Shown here piece after piece: positions 1 to 6,966 of a stretch of 11,077 nucleotides of DNA. Below the pieces are notes generated by a model. It ran no database searches and was not told the origin of the DNA. It worked only from the letters and a program-made list of their open reading frames with translations. Position 1 is the stretch's first letter, and each line of letters opens with the position of its first letter. The DNA lies in the NCBI GenBank assembly GCA_025450255.1, contig JANWHV010000272.1:1-11077 (forward strand). The letters are read 5' to 3'. Position numbers and translations under genes: made by a program. Source of the DNA: Chloroflexota bacterium. Its GTDB lineage: Bacteria; Chloroflexota; UBA5177; JANWHV01.

Positions 1-773
1 ACGCCTTTACGCGAGAGGCCGCCGCCATCGTCGATGCCGCGCGCCGTGGCCTCCCCGCTCCCGTGCCGTCGTGCCCCGGCTGGTCGGTCGCGGCGCTGCT
101 GACACACCTTACCGCCGACGTGTATGCACCGCGTGTACGGCTCTTCATGGCGCTGCCGGATGATGCTCGGATCGAGTCATTCGCGGATCTCGCCTTGCCG
201 GCACGTTTCGAGGCGTGGGTTGAGGGCGACCGCTCGGATCCCGATCTGGCGCCGGACGGGCTAATCGAGCTGTATGAGTCCACGGCCGCGGCCCTCGCGT
301 CTCTGTTGAGCGCCGCCGATCCGCGCCAGCCAATCAGGACCTGGTGGGCGCCGCAACAGAACGCGGCATTCTTGCAGCGGCGTATGGCGCTGGAAACCGC
401 CCTGCACCGTTGGGATGCTCAACTGGCGCACGACATGACTACACCTATCGAATCCGAGCTTGCCGCCGACGGCGTTGACGAGACACTGGATGTGATGGTG
501 CCGGCCAGGCGTGGTTGGGCGGAGCATCCGATCCCCGGCAACGGCGAAAGCTATCATCTCCACCGTACGGACGGCGCCGGGGAGTGGGTCGTTCGTTTCG
601 AGCCCGCCGGTCCAGTCATCAGCCGCGAGCACGCCAAATGCGATATCGCGCTGCGGGGCAATGCCTCGGACCTCTTCTTGTTTCTCTGGCAACGCATCCC
701 GGCGGCGCGACTCGACGTCCTCGGCGACGCGTCACTGGTCGACCGCTATTTCGAGTTGGTGCCTCCTGACTAA
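1..773 (+). CDS. Maleylpyruvate isomerase-like (MDMPI/DinB fold) protein, 5' end outside window
   Basis: The reading frame is open from base 3, the first full codon in frame, so the true start lies before the window. GTG at 63 is an internal codon by position, because the residues before it (AFTREAAAIVDAARRGLPAP) continue a normal N-terminal helix. The N-terminal helical-bundle part contains the family opening SCPGWSVAALLTHL and a later LETALHRWDAQ segment. Counting from codon 63, His15, Glu111 and His115 sit where the metal-binding His, Glu and His of mycothiol-dependent maleylpyruvate isomerase are expected. The C-terminal third (around NASDLFLFLWQR) looks like the MDMPI C-terminal domain. 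The family is thiol-dependent or metal-dependent and mostly of unknown substrate, so the exact reaction is not known. The gene ends 4 bases from the stop of the convergent kinase gene, leaving no room for a terminator. Confidence 0.85.
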   Translation, partial: AFTREAAAIVDAARRGLPAPVPSCPGWSVAALLTHLTADVYAPRVRLFMALPDDARIESFADLALPARFEAWVEGDRSDPDLAPDGLIELYESTAAALASLLSAADPRQPIRTWWAPQQNAAFLQRRMALETALHRWDAQLAHDMTTPIESELAADGVDETLDVMVPARRGWAEHPIPGNGESYHLHRTDGAGEWVVRFEPAGPVISREHAKCDIALRGNASDLFLFLWQRIPAARLDVLGDASLVDRYFELVPPD

Positions 774-777
774 ATCG

Positions 778-1710
778 CTAGCCACGCGCCAGCAACGCCA
801 ACACATCCTCGCGAAGTGGCATGGACGTCTGCGCTCCCTTGCGCGTGGTCGACAGCGCGGCGGCTGCATTGGCGAACCGAACGGCGTCACCTAATGCCGC
901 GCCGCTCGCCAGTCTGGCCGCCAAGGCACCCGCCAGGCAATCTCCCGCCGCCGTGGTGTCCACCGTAGCGACGTGGATGCCCGGCACGTGATACCAGGCG
1001 TCCTGATCGAGCACGACGACTCCGTCAGGGCCCAATTTGACCAGCACGGATGCCGGACCTCGCTCGTGCAGCCGCGCGGCGATGCGCGACGCACTGCCCA
1101 CGTCGACGCGCCCATTATGACCCACCAGCCGCGCGGCCTCGCCTTCGTTTGGCGTCAGGATGTCGATATGTCGCAGCAGGTCGTCTGGAAGCGGCTGCAC
1201 GGGCGCCGGATCCAGAATAACGCGCATTTCGCGCGCTTTCGCCAGCCGAGCCGCTGCTTGCACGGTGGCCAGCGGCAGCTCGAGTTGCAGCAGCATAAGC
1301 CGCGCTCCAGGAAGCCCTTCCAGTGCCATTTCCACGTCGCTTGGCGTCACCAGCGCGTTAGCGCCAGGCACCACGACAATGCTGTTCTCGCCCGCTTCCG
1401 CGACCTGGATGATAGCCACGCCGCTCCGCTCGCCACGCGCGAGGACGGACCCGATGTCGACACCGCTTTGCTCCAGCGACGCTCGGAGGGCGGCGCCATA
1501 CGAATCGGCGCCGACGCATCCAACCATCGCCACGCCGGCTCCTAACCGGCCGGCGGCGACCGCCTGATTCGCGCCTTTCCCGCCCGGTGACTCGCGTAAC
1601 TCACTGCCCAGAATCGTTTCCCCTGGCGAGGGCACGCGTGGGCAGCGGACCGCGAGATCCATATTGATACTGCCGACCACCACGATTGTGCAGTCTCTTT
1701 GCCGCGTCAC
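778..1710 (-). CDS. rbsK: Ribokinase-family (PfkB) sugar kinase
   Basis: This is a cytosolic kinase that most likely phosphorylates ribose, or a similar sugar or nucleoside, with ATP. I place the start at GTG 1710, giving 310 residues, the usual ribokinase length. GGAG at 1716-1719 lies 5 bases upstream, and the protein then begins just before the conserved VVVGSINMDL. An in-frame ATG at 1776 would add 22 unlikely residues inside the upstream gene. Visible motifs, numbered from the GTG, are GGKGANQAVAAG at 43 onward (PfkB signature 1, substrate side), LLQLELP near 141-146, TPNEGEA near 186, and DTTAAGD at 251-257 with the catalytic base Asp257 (signature 2, anion hole). TRKGAQTSMP near the end resembles the C-terminal part of E. 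coli RbsK. The first base is one nucleotide after the hydrolase stop, so translational coupling is likely. Ribose specificity is inferred; other PfkB substrates are possible. Confidence 0.88.
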   Translation of the reverse strand: MTRQRDCTIVVVGSINMDLAVRCPRVPSPGETILGSELRESPGGKGANQAVAAGRLGAGVAMVGCVGADSYGAALRASLEQSGVDIGSVLARGERSGVAIIQVAEAGENSIVVVPGANALVTPSDVEMALEGLPGARLMLLQLELPLATVQAAARLAKAREMRVILDPAPVQPLPDDLLRHIDILTPNEGEAARLVGHNGRVDVGSASRIAARLHERGPASVLVKLGPDGVVVLDQDAWYHVPGIHVATVDTTAAGDCLAGALAARLASGAALGDAVRFANAAAALSTTRKGAQTSMPLREDVLALLARG

Positions 1711-1711
1711 C

Positions 1712-2692
1712 TTAACTCCGATCTCGCGTGAAGTATCTCGCCGGGCTTTCACCTTCGTGGTAGACATGTCCACCATCCTCGAGCAGATCGAGATGGCCTA
1801 GCACCTCGGAAAGTCCCAGGAATAATTGTCCCGCCGGCAGGCCGGGGAAAAGTACATAGGCAAGCTCGCGCGCGGTCTGGCCGCCGATGTCCAGCGCATC
1901 GAGCAATCGCTTCGCCCGCTCGTCCTGACCGTGCAGGCGACGTTCTATCAACTCCGCGTGCCCGGCGAAGCTGGGTCCGTGGCCAGGCAGGATAATCGAT
2001 AGATCGAGCGCGGCCAGGCGCGACAGCGAACGCCGATACAAGGGCAAACTGGGATGCCGCCGGCCTTCGCCGTCATAGCCGGGCTCCGCAAGCGCGTTTG
2101 ACGAGATCCTGTGCAGGAGCGTGTCGCCGATAAGGCATACGCCGTCTCTCCTGATCAGGCTGATCGAACTGCCGGCATGGCCTGGAGTTTCATGGATCCG
2201 CCACCGCTCGCCACCAAGATCCACCGCGTCTCCCTCGACCAATGGGCGCGTGACGCGCGCGTGGCCGGCGCTGTCGACATTATCCACCAACCTGGTCGTC
2301 GTCTCCGTCATCGGGATAGGGGCATCACAATAGTGGTACAGCCAGGAGAAAAACGTGGTCTGGCAGGCAACGTCCTCCGCGTCGCCGGCAAGCCAGAAAT
2401 CGTTCCGCGGATGTCCCAGCAGCACTGCCCTGGTTTCACGGCGCAACCAGCCCAGGCCGCCGGCGTGATCGGGATGGTGGTGCGTCAGCACAATCACATC
2501 GAGGTCGGCCAGCCGGATCCTCCGATCCTGGAGGCCCTGTCGCAGTACCTGTTCGGCCTCAGCGCTTGCCGGCCCGCAATCGACCAGCGCGGGTGACGCG
2601 CCCTCTATGAGATAGCAGTTGACCGGTCCTACCGGATACGGCGTCGGTACCGCGATGCAGTGTATATGCTCGAGGTCAGGCGGCTCGCTCAT
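1712..2692 (-). CDS. Metallo-beta-lactamase-fold hydrolase with C-terminal winged helix
   Basis: A 326-residue protein of the MBL superfamily, close in layout to the LACTB2/YflN-like group: an N-terminal dinuclear zinc hydrolase domain and a C-terminal helical, winged-helix-like part (about residues 250-315). The metal ligands are visible: HxHxDH at 71-76 (THHHPDHAGG), His172 in ETPGHAGSS, Asp190 in LIGDTLL and His238 in LPGHGP. This full set predicts an active enzyme. Substrates in this group include thioesters, lactones and nucleic acids, and the sequence does not settle which. No Shine-Dalgarno stands at a normal distance from the ATG. Instead a TACACT hexamer ends 7 bases before it, suggesting a leaderless transcript. 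The gene is co-directional with the kinase and abuts it, so they probably form a two-gene operon. A link between the hydrolase and sugar phosphorylation is only inferred from this linkage. Confidence 0.87.
   Translation of the reverse strand: MSEPPDLEHIHCIAVPTPYPVGPVNCYLIEGASPALVDCGPASAEAEQVLRQGLQDRRIRLADLDVIVLTHHHPDHAGGLGWLRRETRAVLLGHPRNDFWLAGDAEDVACQTTFFSWLYHYCDAPIPMTETTTRLVDNVDSAGHARVTRPLVEGDAVDLGGERWRIHETPGHAGSSISLIRRDGVCLIGDTLLHRISSNALAEPGYDGEGRRHPSLPLYRRSLSRLAALDLSIILPGHGPSFAGHAELIERRLHGQDERAKRLLDALDIGGQTARELAYVLFPGLPAGQLFLGLSEVLGHLDLLEDGGHVYHEGESPARYFTRDRS
1716..1719 (-). promoter_or_regulatory. Ribosome binding site fixing the kinase start
   Basis: GGAG on the minus strand sits inside the last codons of the upstream hydrolase gene and 5 bases before the GTG at 1710. 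It decides between this start and the longer in-frame ATG at 1776, which has no comparable site. Confidence 0.7.
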
Positions 2693-2698
2693 GCGTGC

Positions 2699-2704
2699 AG
2701 TGTA
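2699..2704 (-). promoter_or_regulatory. Candidate -10 element of a leaderless promoter for the hydrolase-kinase pair
   Basis: TACACT on the minus strand (4 of 6 to TATAAT, including the key TA...T positions) is followed by exactly 6 bases and then the ATG at 2692. Transcription would start at or beside the A of the ATG. I see no clear -35 hexamer at 16-18 bases upstream and no normally spaced Shine-Dalgarno. The same hexamer at the same spacing precedes the LacI-family gene at 5889. Confidence 0.45.
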
Positions 2705-2763
2705 TCCGCTCCAATCTCACACCGCTGTCGTCATTGATAACCAGGGATGCATGGAAAGTGGCA

Positions 2764-2772
2764 TGCTATACT
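2764..2772 (+). promoter_or_regulatory. Candidate extended -10 promoter for the protease-glycosyltransferase pair
   Basis: TGcTATACT is an extended -10 element (TGn plus 5 of 6 matches to TATAAT). No good -35 lies 17 bases upstream, which is usual for extended -10 promoters. The predicted transcript start is near 2779, giving a leader of about 42 bases to the GTG at 2821. This element lies inside the longest possible reading frame of the protease gene, which argues against the far-upstream start at 2695. Confidence 0.45.
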
Positions 2773-2820
2773 GACGGTGCCCGAACAGAATACCGGGGTG
2801 TAAACCCGCCGGTCAGCAAA

Positions 2821-4809
2821 GTGGACGCTACCATAAGTACGAACCAGACACCGGGCGACGGCATCAAGTGCCCTAACTGCAATACCGTCAACCCCCCCGG
2901 CACGAACGTCTGTACGCGGTGTGGAAGGCCATTGCCCGGCACGGAGGCCTCCGCCCCGCCAGGCGGCCGGACCCAGATTATCAGACCGGCCAGTTCGGGC
3001 GCGGCGGCACGCCCGCATCTTGTGGCGCCGCACGATCTTGACCTCGGCTCCGTACGCGAGGCTGGGTCGGTGCGTGGCAAGCTGCGCGTCGCCAATAATG
3101 GCACATCGCTGCTGACCGGAACCGTCAAGGTGGCGCCTAACGCTCCCTGGATCCATATCCTGGGCACGGGCGAGGTATATTGCGCCGCCGGCGCGGTCGA
3201 GTCCGTCGAGATCCAGGCCAGTATCGCGGACATGCAAAGCGGCACATATACGGGCGCCATCTCGCTCGACACTGACGGCGGGCAAGCCACTATACGTGTC
3301 ACCGTGACCGTGCAACGAGAGTCCTCGGCGCCGGCCATCGTCGCCGCCGTCGTGACCGCGATCATAGTTTTGGCGCTTGCCGGTCTGGTCTACGCCACGA
3401 ATGGTGGGAAACTGCCGTTTGTAGCGACCGCGGCAACGGTGACGACGACCAGCACGCCAACCCTTCTACCGACGAATACGCCTCGACCGACCTTGACTCC
3501 AGTGCCCACCAACTCGCCCGCCCCCACGGCAACCACCGTCGACGTTGCCGCGACGGCGACCGCGCAAGCGGAACAAGCGCATCTCGCCCAGCAACTCGTC
3601 GCGAACGCGCGCGCCACGGCCACGGCCCTCGCCGCCGATCTCAACGCCACGGGCACGGCAGTCGCCGCGAACCAGGCGCCCGGCGCCAGCGCCGCGCGCG
3701 TGGCAATCCAGGCGGCGGTGAATAACTTCCTCCTGGTCCGCACGCGCGCCTTGTCGACGGGAGACGGCAGCCAGTTGCCCGCCGTCTCCACGGGACCGGA
3801 ATTGGCCAGCCTGCAAAAGCAATTAGCCGATCTAGCGCGGGCGGGCGAGCACACTAAAATCGTGAGCGTGTACCAGCCTGTATGGGACTCAATCGTGCTC
3901 AAAGGCGCCGACCGCGCGGACGCAACGCTTACCAAACACGAGGATGAACTTGCAATCCGTGTGAGCACGGGCCTGCCGGACGACGCGGATCCGACCTATA
4001 AAGGCACGCGCCACACGCTGCGCAACCAGCGGTTCGGCGTTACCTACAACATGATTCTGGTGAATGGCGCGTGGCTGGTCGAGGGTGCGACCGTACCCCA
4101 GCCATTGCCGACGCCGGAACCCGATTTGCTGCCTCCCCCTGGGCAGGGCCCGCCTGGCGCTGAAGGCACCGCGACACCGGTGCCGACGGTCGCGCCGACC
4201 TCAAACGAGCTGACCATCGAGCAGGTGGTAAGCCAATCGCTGCCAAGCGTGCTTCGCATCACCGGAAACATCGCCAATAACCAGCAAAGCACGGGGACGG
4301 GTTTCGTGGTCCAGACATCTGGAGACTACGCCTATGTGGTGACCAATGACCATGTGGTAAATGGCGCCACCGATATCGTATTGTCCACGCAGACAAGCGG
4401 CCCGCTCCCCGCCGTAAGCGTTCAAGAAGATACGGCGGACGATCTCGCCGTGATCAAGATCGCCCAACCCTCCGAGCCCCTGCCCGCCTTGACCTGGGGG
4501 CAGTCAGAAGGCGCCAAGCTTGGTGAAAACGTGGTGGCTATCGGCTTCGCCCTGGGGCTGAAGGGTGAGCCCACAATCAGTAACGGCATTATCTCGGCGT
4601 TGCACCGCGATGTCGGGCAGCGTTGGCTGTATCTCCAGCACACGGCGCCGATCAACCACGGCAACAGCGGCGGCCCGTTGCTGGACTTGCAGGGAACGGT
4701 GATCGGCATTAATACCCTGCTCGACGAAAACGCCCAGAGCGTGTATTTCGCCATCCCCGCCGACAGAGCGAAACAAAAGGTTACCGATCTGATCGGGGCC
4801 ATGCCGTAG
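2821..4809 (+). CDS. Membrane-anchored multi-domain protein: zinc ribbon, Ig-like module, ARC6-IMS-like domain, trypsin-like protease
   Basis: Numbered from GTG 2821 (662 residues). Residues 17-34 form a zinc ribbon (CPNC...CTRC). About 65-166 form a beta-rich module resembling BACON or Ig-like repeats. One hydrophobic helix at about 171-192 is the membrane anchor. About 208-290 are a Thr/Pro-rich, then Ala-rich, linker. About 292-425 resemble the IMS domain (DUF4101) of ARC6-type proteins: a variable helix, then strands with DRADATLTKHED and a closing NGAWLVEGATV. A second Pro/Thr linker at about 428-460 leads to a trypsin/HtrA-like protease with His511 (TNDHVV), Asp541 (DDLAVIK) and Ser616 (GNSGGPL), so the triad is intact. 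No PDZ domain follows. The protease most likely faces outside and the zinc ribbon lies in the cytosol. In-frame GTGs at 2695 and 2758 exist, but the first overlaps the divergent hydrolase promoter. The start remains uncertain because no clear Shine-Dalgarno precedes 2821. It is likely co-transcribed with the glycosyltransferase. Confidence 0.85.
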   Translation: MDATISTNQTPGDGIKCPNCNTVNPPGTNVCTRCGRPLPGTEASAPPGGRTQIIRPASSGAAARPHLVAPHDLDLGSVREAGSVRGKLRVANNGTSLLTGTVKVAPNAPWIHILGTGEVYCAAGAVESVEIQASIADMQSGTYTGAISLDTDGGQATIRVTVTVQRESSAPAIVAAVVTAIIVLALAGLVYATNGGKLPFVATAATVTTTSTPTLLPTNTPRPTLTPVPTNSPAPTATTVDVAATATAQAEQAHLAQQLVANARATATALAADLNATGTAVAANQAPGASAARVAIQAAVNNFLLVRTRALSTGDGSQLPAVSTGPELASLQKQLADLARAGEHTKIVSVYQPVWDSIVLKGADRADATLTKHEDELAIRVSTGLPDDADPTYKGTRHTLRNQRFGVTYNMILVNGAWLVEGATVPQPLPTPEPDLLPPPGQGPPGAEGTATPVPTVAPTSNELTIEQVVSQSLPSVLRITGNIANNQQSTGTGFVVQTSGDYAYVVTNDHVVNGATDIVLSTQTSGPLPAVSVQEDTADDLAVIKIAQPSEPLPALTWGQSEGAKLGENVVAIGFALGLKGEPTISNGIISALHRDVGQRWLYLQHTAPINHGNSGGPLLDLQGTVIGINTLLDENAQSVYFAIPADRAKQKVTDLIGAMP

Positions 4810-4813
4810 GAGG
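4808..4813 (+). promoter_or_regulatory. Shine-Dalgarno of the glycosyltransferase, overlapping the protease stop
   Basis: AGGAGG is a perfect core and shares bases with the TAG stop at 4807-4809. It stands 10 bases before the ATG at 4824, slightly long but acceptable. The overlap supports co-transcription and probable translational coupling of the two genes. Confidence 0.75.
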
Positions 4814-4823
4814 ACGGGCAGGT

Positions 4824-5861
4824 ATGCGTATTGGGCTCCTTGGCCCTATTTCCTGGCGTATTCCGCCGGTACATTACGGCGGCTGGGAGCTTGTCGTACA
4901 CCATCTCGCCGAGGGACTGGTCCGGCGTGGCCACGACGTCACCCTGTTCGCCAGTGGCGACTCCATCACCGCCGCGCGATTGGTGAGCGTCACCCCGCGG
5001 CCGCTCTCGGTCGATCGCGCGCTCGGCCAGTATGCGAGGGCCTACGAGAGCCTGCACGCCGCCGCCGCGCTCGCCTTGGCCGGTGGGTTTGATGTGCTAC
5101 ACAACAATCTTGGCTGTTATCCCGTCGCGTATTCCGCGCTCTGCGCGGCGCCGATGGTCACGACACTACACGGCTCCGGCGCCGAGGCGGATAGCAAGCT
5201 GATTTACACCTCATTCCCGCAAGGCCCATACGTCTCCATTAGCGACGCCGAGCGTGCCCTGATCCCGGACCTGCGCTATGCCGCGACCATCTATAACGGC
5301 ATCGATCCAGGCCAGTTTGAGTTCTCAGGTAAACCAGGTGACTATCTGCTCGTGGTGGGGCGTATGTCGCCCGATAAAGGCATTCACCTGGCAATCGACG
5401 TGGCCCGCCGCGCGAATGTGCCGCTGGTGCTTGCCGGCATCGTGCCCCCAGAAAACGAGACGTATTTTCGCGACGAAATAGAGCCCCATCTGGGCGATGA
5501 CGTGCGCTTTGTGGGGCCGGTAGACCTGGAACGGAAATCCCGGCTGTACGGCGGCGCGTTGGCCTTTCTGCACCTCGTCACCTATGAGGAGGCGTTTGGC
5601 CTGACCATGGTAGAGGCGATGGCCTGCGGTTGCCCGGTGATTGCGTTTCGGCGGGGATCCGTCCCCGAAGTGGTGGCCGACACCGAAACCGGTTTCATAA
5701 CGACCGATGTCGACGATGCCGCGCGGGCCGTCGCCAGGATTCGCCAACTTGACCGGGCCGCGTGTCGCGCGCGTGTGTCCTACCGGTTCTCGGTTGAGCG
5801 AATGTTGGACGGGTACGTGGCCGTGTATCGCGAGGCCGCCGGCATTGCCGCCGGCGGATAA
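4824..5861 (+). CDS. GT4-family glycosyltransferase
   Basis: A 345-residue cytosolic or membrane-peripheral GT-B glycosyltransferase that moves a sugar from a nucleotide donor to an unknown acceptor. The N-terminal domain has the loop PPVHYGGWELVVHHLAEGLVRRG and HDVTLFASGDS, characteristic of one GT4 subgroup, although Trp22 replaces the more usual Thr of YGGTE. The C-terminal donor domain opens at about residue 174 with LLVVGRMSPDKG, where Arg180 and Lys185 are the expected phosphate contacts. EEAFGLTMVEAMACGCPVIAF contains the EX7E pair Glu256 and Glu264 for the donor sugar. No signal peptide or membrane segment is visible. The start is supported by AGGAGG at 4808-4813. The gene is 14 bases downstream of the membrane protease and probably in its operon. 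Donor and acceptor cannot be told from sequence; no polysaccharide export or assembly genes are present. Confidence 0.88.
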   Translation: MRIGLLGPISWRIPPVHYGGWELVVHHLAEGLVRRGHDVTLFASGDSITAARLVSVTPRPLSVDRALGQYARAYESLHAAAALALAGGFDVLHNNLGCYPVAYSALCAAPMVTTLHGSGAEADSKLIYTSFPQGPYVSISDAERALIPDLRYAATIYNGIDPGQFEFSGKPGDYLLVVGRMSPDKGIHLAIDVARRANVPLVLAGIVPPENETYFRDEIEPHLGDDVRFVGPVDLERKSRLYGGALAFLHLVTYEEAFGLTMVEAMACGCPVIAFRRGSVPEVVADTETGFITTDVDDAARAVARIRQLDRAACRARVSYRFSVERMLDGYVAVYREAAGIAAGG

Positions 5862-5876
5862 CAACCGCGACTGCGG

Positions 5877-5882
5877 TACACT
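5877..5882 (+). promoter_or_regulatory. Candidate -10 element of a leaderless promoter for the LacI-family gene
   Basis: TACACT ends 6 bases before the ATG at 5889, so transcription would begin at or beside the start codon. No Shine-Dalgarno lies between 5862 and 5888 and no convincing -35 is present. It repeats the hexamer and spacing seen before the hydrolase gene at 2692. Confidence 0.45.
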
Positions 5883-5888
5883 TTGTCT

Positions 5889-6953
5889 ATGCGAAATGAC
5901 GATGCGTCTGACCTGGCCCGCCGGCCTGTCCTCGGCAGCGGTCGTCCCGCTACGTTGGTCGATGTGGCCTCCGCGGCCAGGGTGTCGATTGCCACCGCGT
6001 CGCGTGCCATAACTGGCCGGCGCTATGTGCGGGACGAGACGCGGGCGCAGGTACTTCTGGCGGCCGAGCAGCTCAACTTCCGCCCGTCCTCTCTGGCGCG
6101 CGGCTTCCGGGCGCAGCGCAGTCTCACTATCGGCATGATCGTACCCGACATTTCGAGCCCGTTCTATGCCGCCGCGCTCCGCGGCGCGCAGCACGTGCTG
6201 AGGCGCCAGGGGTACACGGTATTGATCTGCGATACAGAGGAACAGCCGCATCGCGAGCGCGAGGCCCTCGACCTCTTGATGGGTCAGCGTGTCGCTGGAT
6301 TGATTTTGGCCTCGGTGATAACCGATCGTACCGGCGTCAGCCAGTTCCTCGGCCATCAATCGATGGCGCTCGTCGCCATCGATAACCGTCTCGACGGCCA
6401 GGTTGCCGATACCGTTCTGGTGGATAATGTAGCGGGCGCCGGCCTCCTTCCAAAGCTTCAGATCGAGAACGGCCACCCGCGGATCGGCCATATCGCCGGG
6501 ATCCTCGCCGAGACCAGCGGCGCCGACCGGCTGGTCGGCTACAAACAGGCCCTCGGCGCGGCGGGTATTTCCTTCGTGCCGGAATTGGTTGCCGAGGGAG
6601 ACTGGACTGAGTCCGGCGGCTACGAGCAGGTGACGCGACTACTCGCAATCGACAGCCCCCCGACCGCGCTGATGATCGCCGGTAGCTTGATGGCGGTCGG
6701 CGCGCTGTTGGCGCTCCGCGACCAGGCCGTTCCCGTCCCCGGCAAAATGGCCGTCTGCTGTTTTGACGACGTGCCCTGGGCTCCCCTGATCGAGCCGCCG
6801 CTGACCGCACTGGGACGTCAGGACTATGCCCTTGGCGCCAAAGCGGCGGAACTGATCCTCGATCAACTTGGCGGCCATGGCGCGCGCGCCGGCCGCGATC
6901 ATCTCTTGCCCATGTCGTTGGTCGCCAGACGGTCGTGCGGATGCGGTCACTGA
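5889..6953 (+). CDS. LacI-family transcriptional regulator
   Basis: A 354-residue DNA-binding regulator. From ATG 5889, an extra 20-residue N-terminal tail precedes the helix-turn-helix at about 22-41 (TLVDVASAARVSIATASRAI). The hinge-helix segment NFRPSSLARGFR follows at about 63-74, and from about 79 a periplasmic-binding-protein-like effector domain begins (TIGMIVPDISSPFY), with later landmarks such as GHPRIGHIAG and CCFDDVPWAPLIEPPLTAL. It should bind an operator as a dimer and respond to a sugar or related ligand. In the hinge the Leu that intercalates into the minor groove in LacI and PurR is Phe73. A TTG at 5883 is an alternative start but has no better support. The gene converges on the secreted glycoside hydrolase gene, 13 bases between stops, and follows the glycosyltransferase by 27 bases, so control of nearby carbohydrate genes is plausible but not shown. 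Confidence 0.9.
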   Translation: MRNDDASDLARRPVLGSGRPATLVDVASAARVSIATASRAITGRRYVRDETRAQVLLAAEQLNFRPSSLARGFRAQRSLTIGMIVPDISSPFYAAALRGAQHVLRRQGYTVLICDTEEQPHREREALDLLMGQRVAGLILASVITDRTGVSQFLGHQSMALVAIDNRLDGQVADTVLVDNVAGAGLLPKLQIENGHPRIGHIAGILAETSGADRLVGYKQALGAAGISFVPELVAEGDWTESGGYEQVTRLLAIDSPPTALMIAGSLMAVGALLALRDQAVPVPGKMAVCCFDDVPWAPLIEPPLTALGRQDYALGAKAAELILDQLGGHGARAGRDHLLPMSLVARRSCGCGH

Positions 6954-6966
6954 ACTGAACCGCCGC

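Noticed and set aside
1712..1776. Longer kinase N-terminus from ATG 1776.
   Set aside because: It would overlap the hydrolase by 65 bases and add residues absent from ribokinases; the GTG at 1710 has the correct ribosome site and family length.
2695..2820. N-terminal extension of the protease from GTG 2695 or 2758.
   Set aside because: The extension overlaps the divergent hydrolase promoter and the likely plus-strand promoter, has no ribosome site, and shows no signal peptide or domain; the zinc ribbon follows naturally from 2821.
3421..3720. Low-complexity ACG/GCC-rich stretch, a possible DNA repeat array.
   Set aside because: It encodes the Thr/Pro and Ala/Thr linker of the protease without an exact repeating unit, and the reading frame stays open throughout.
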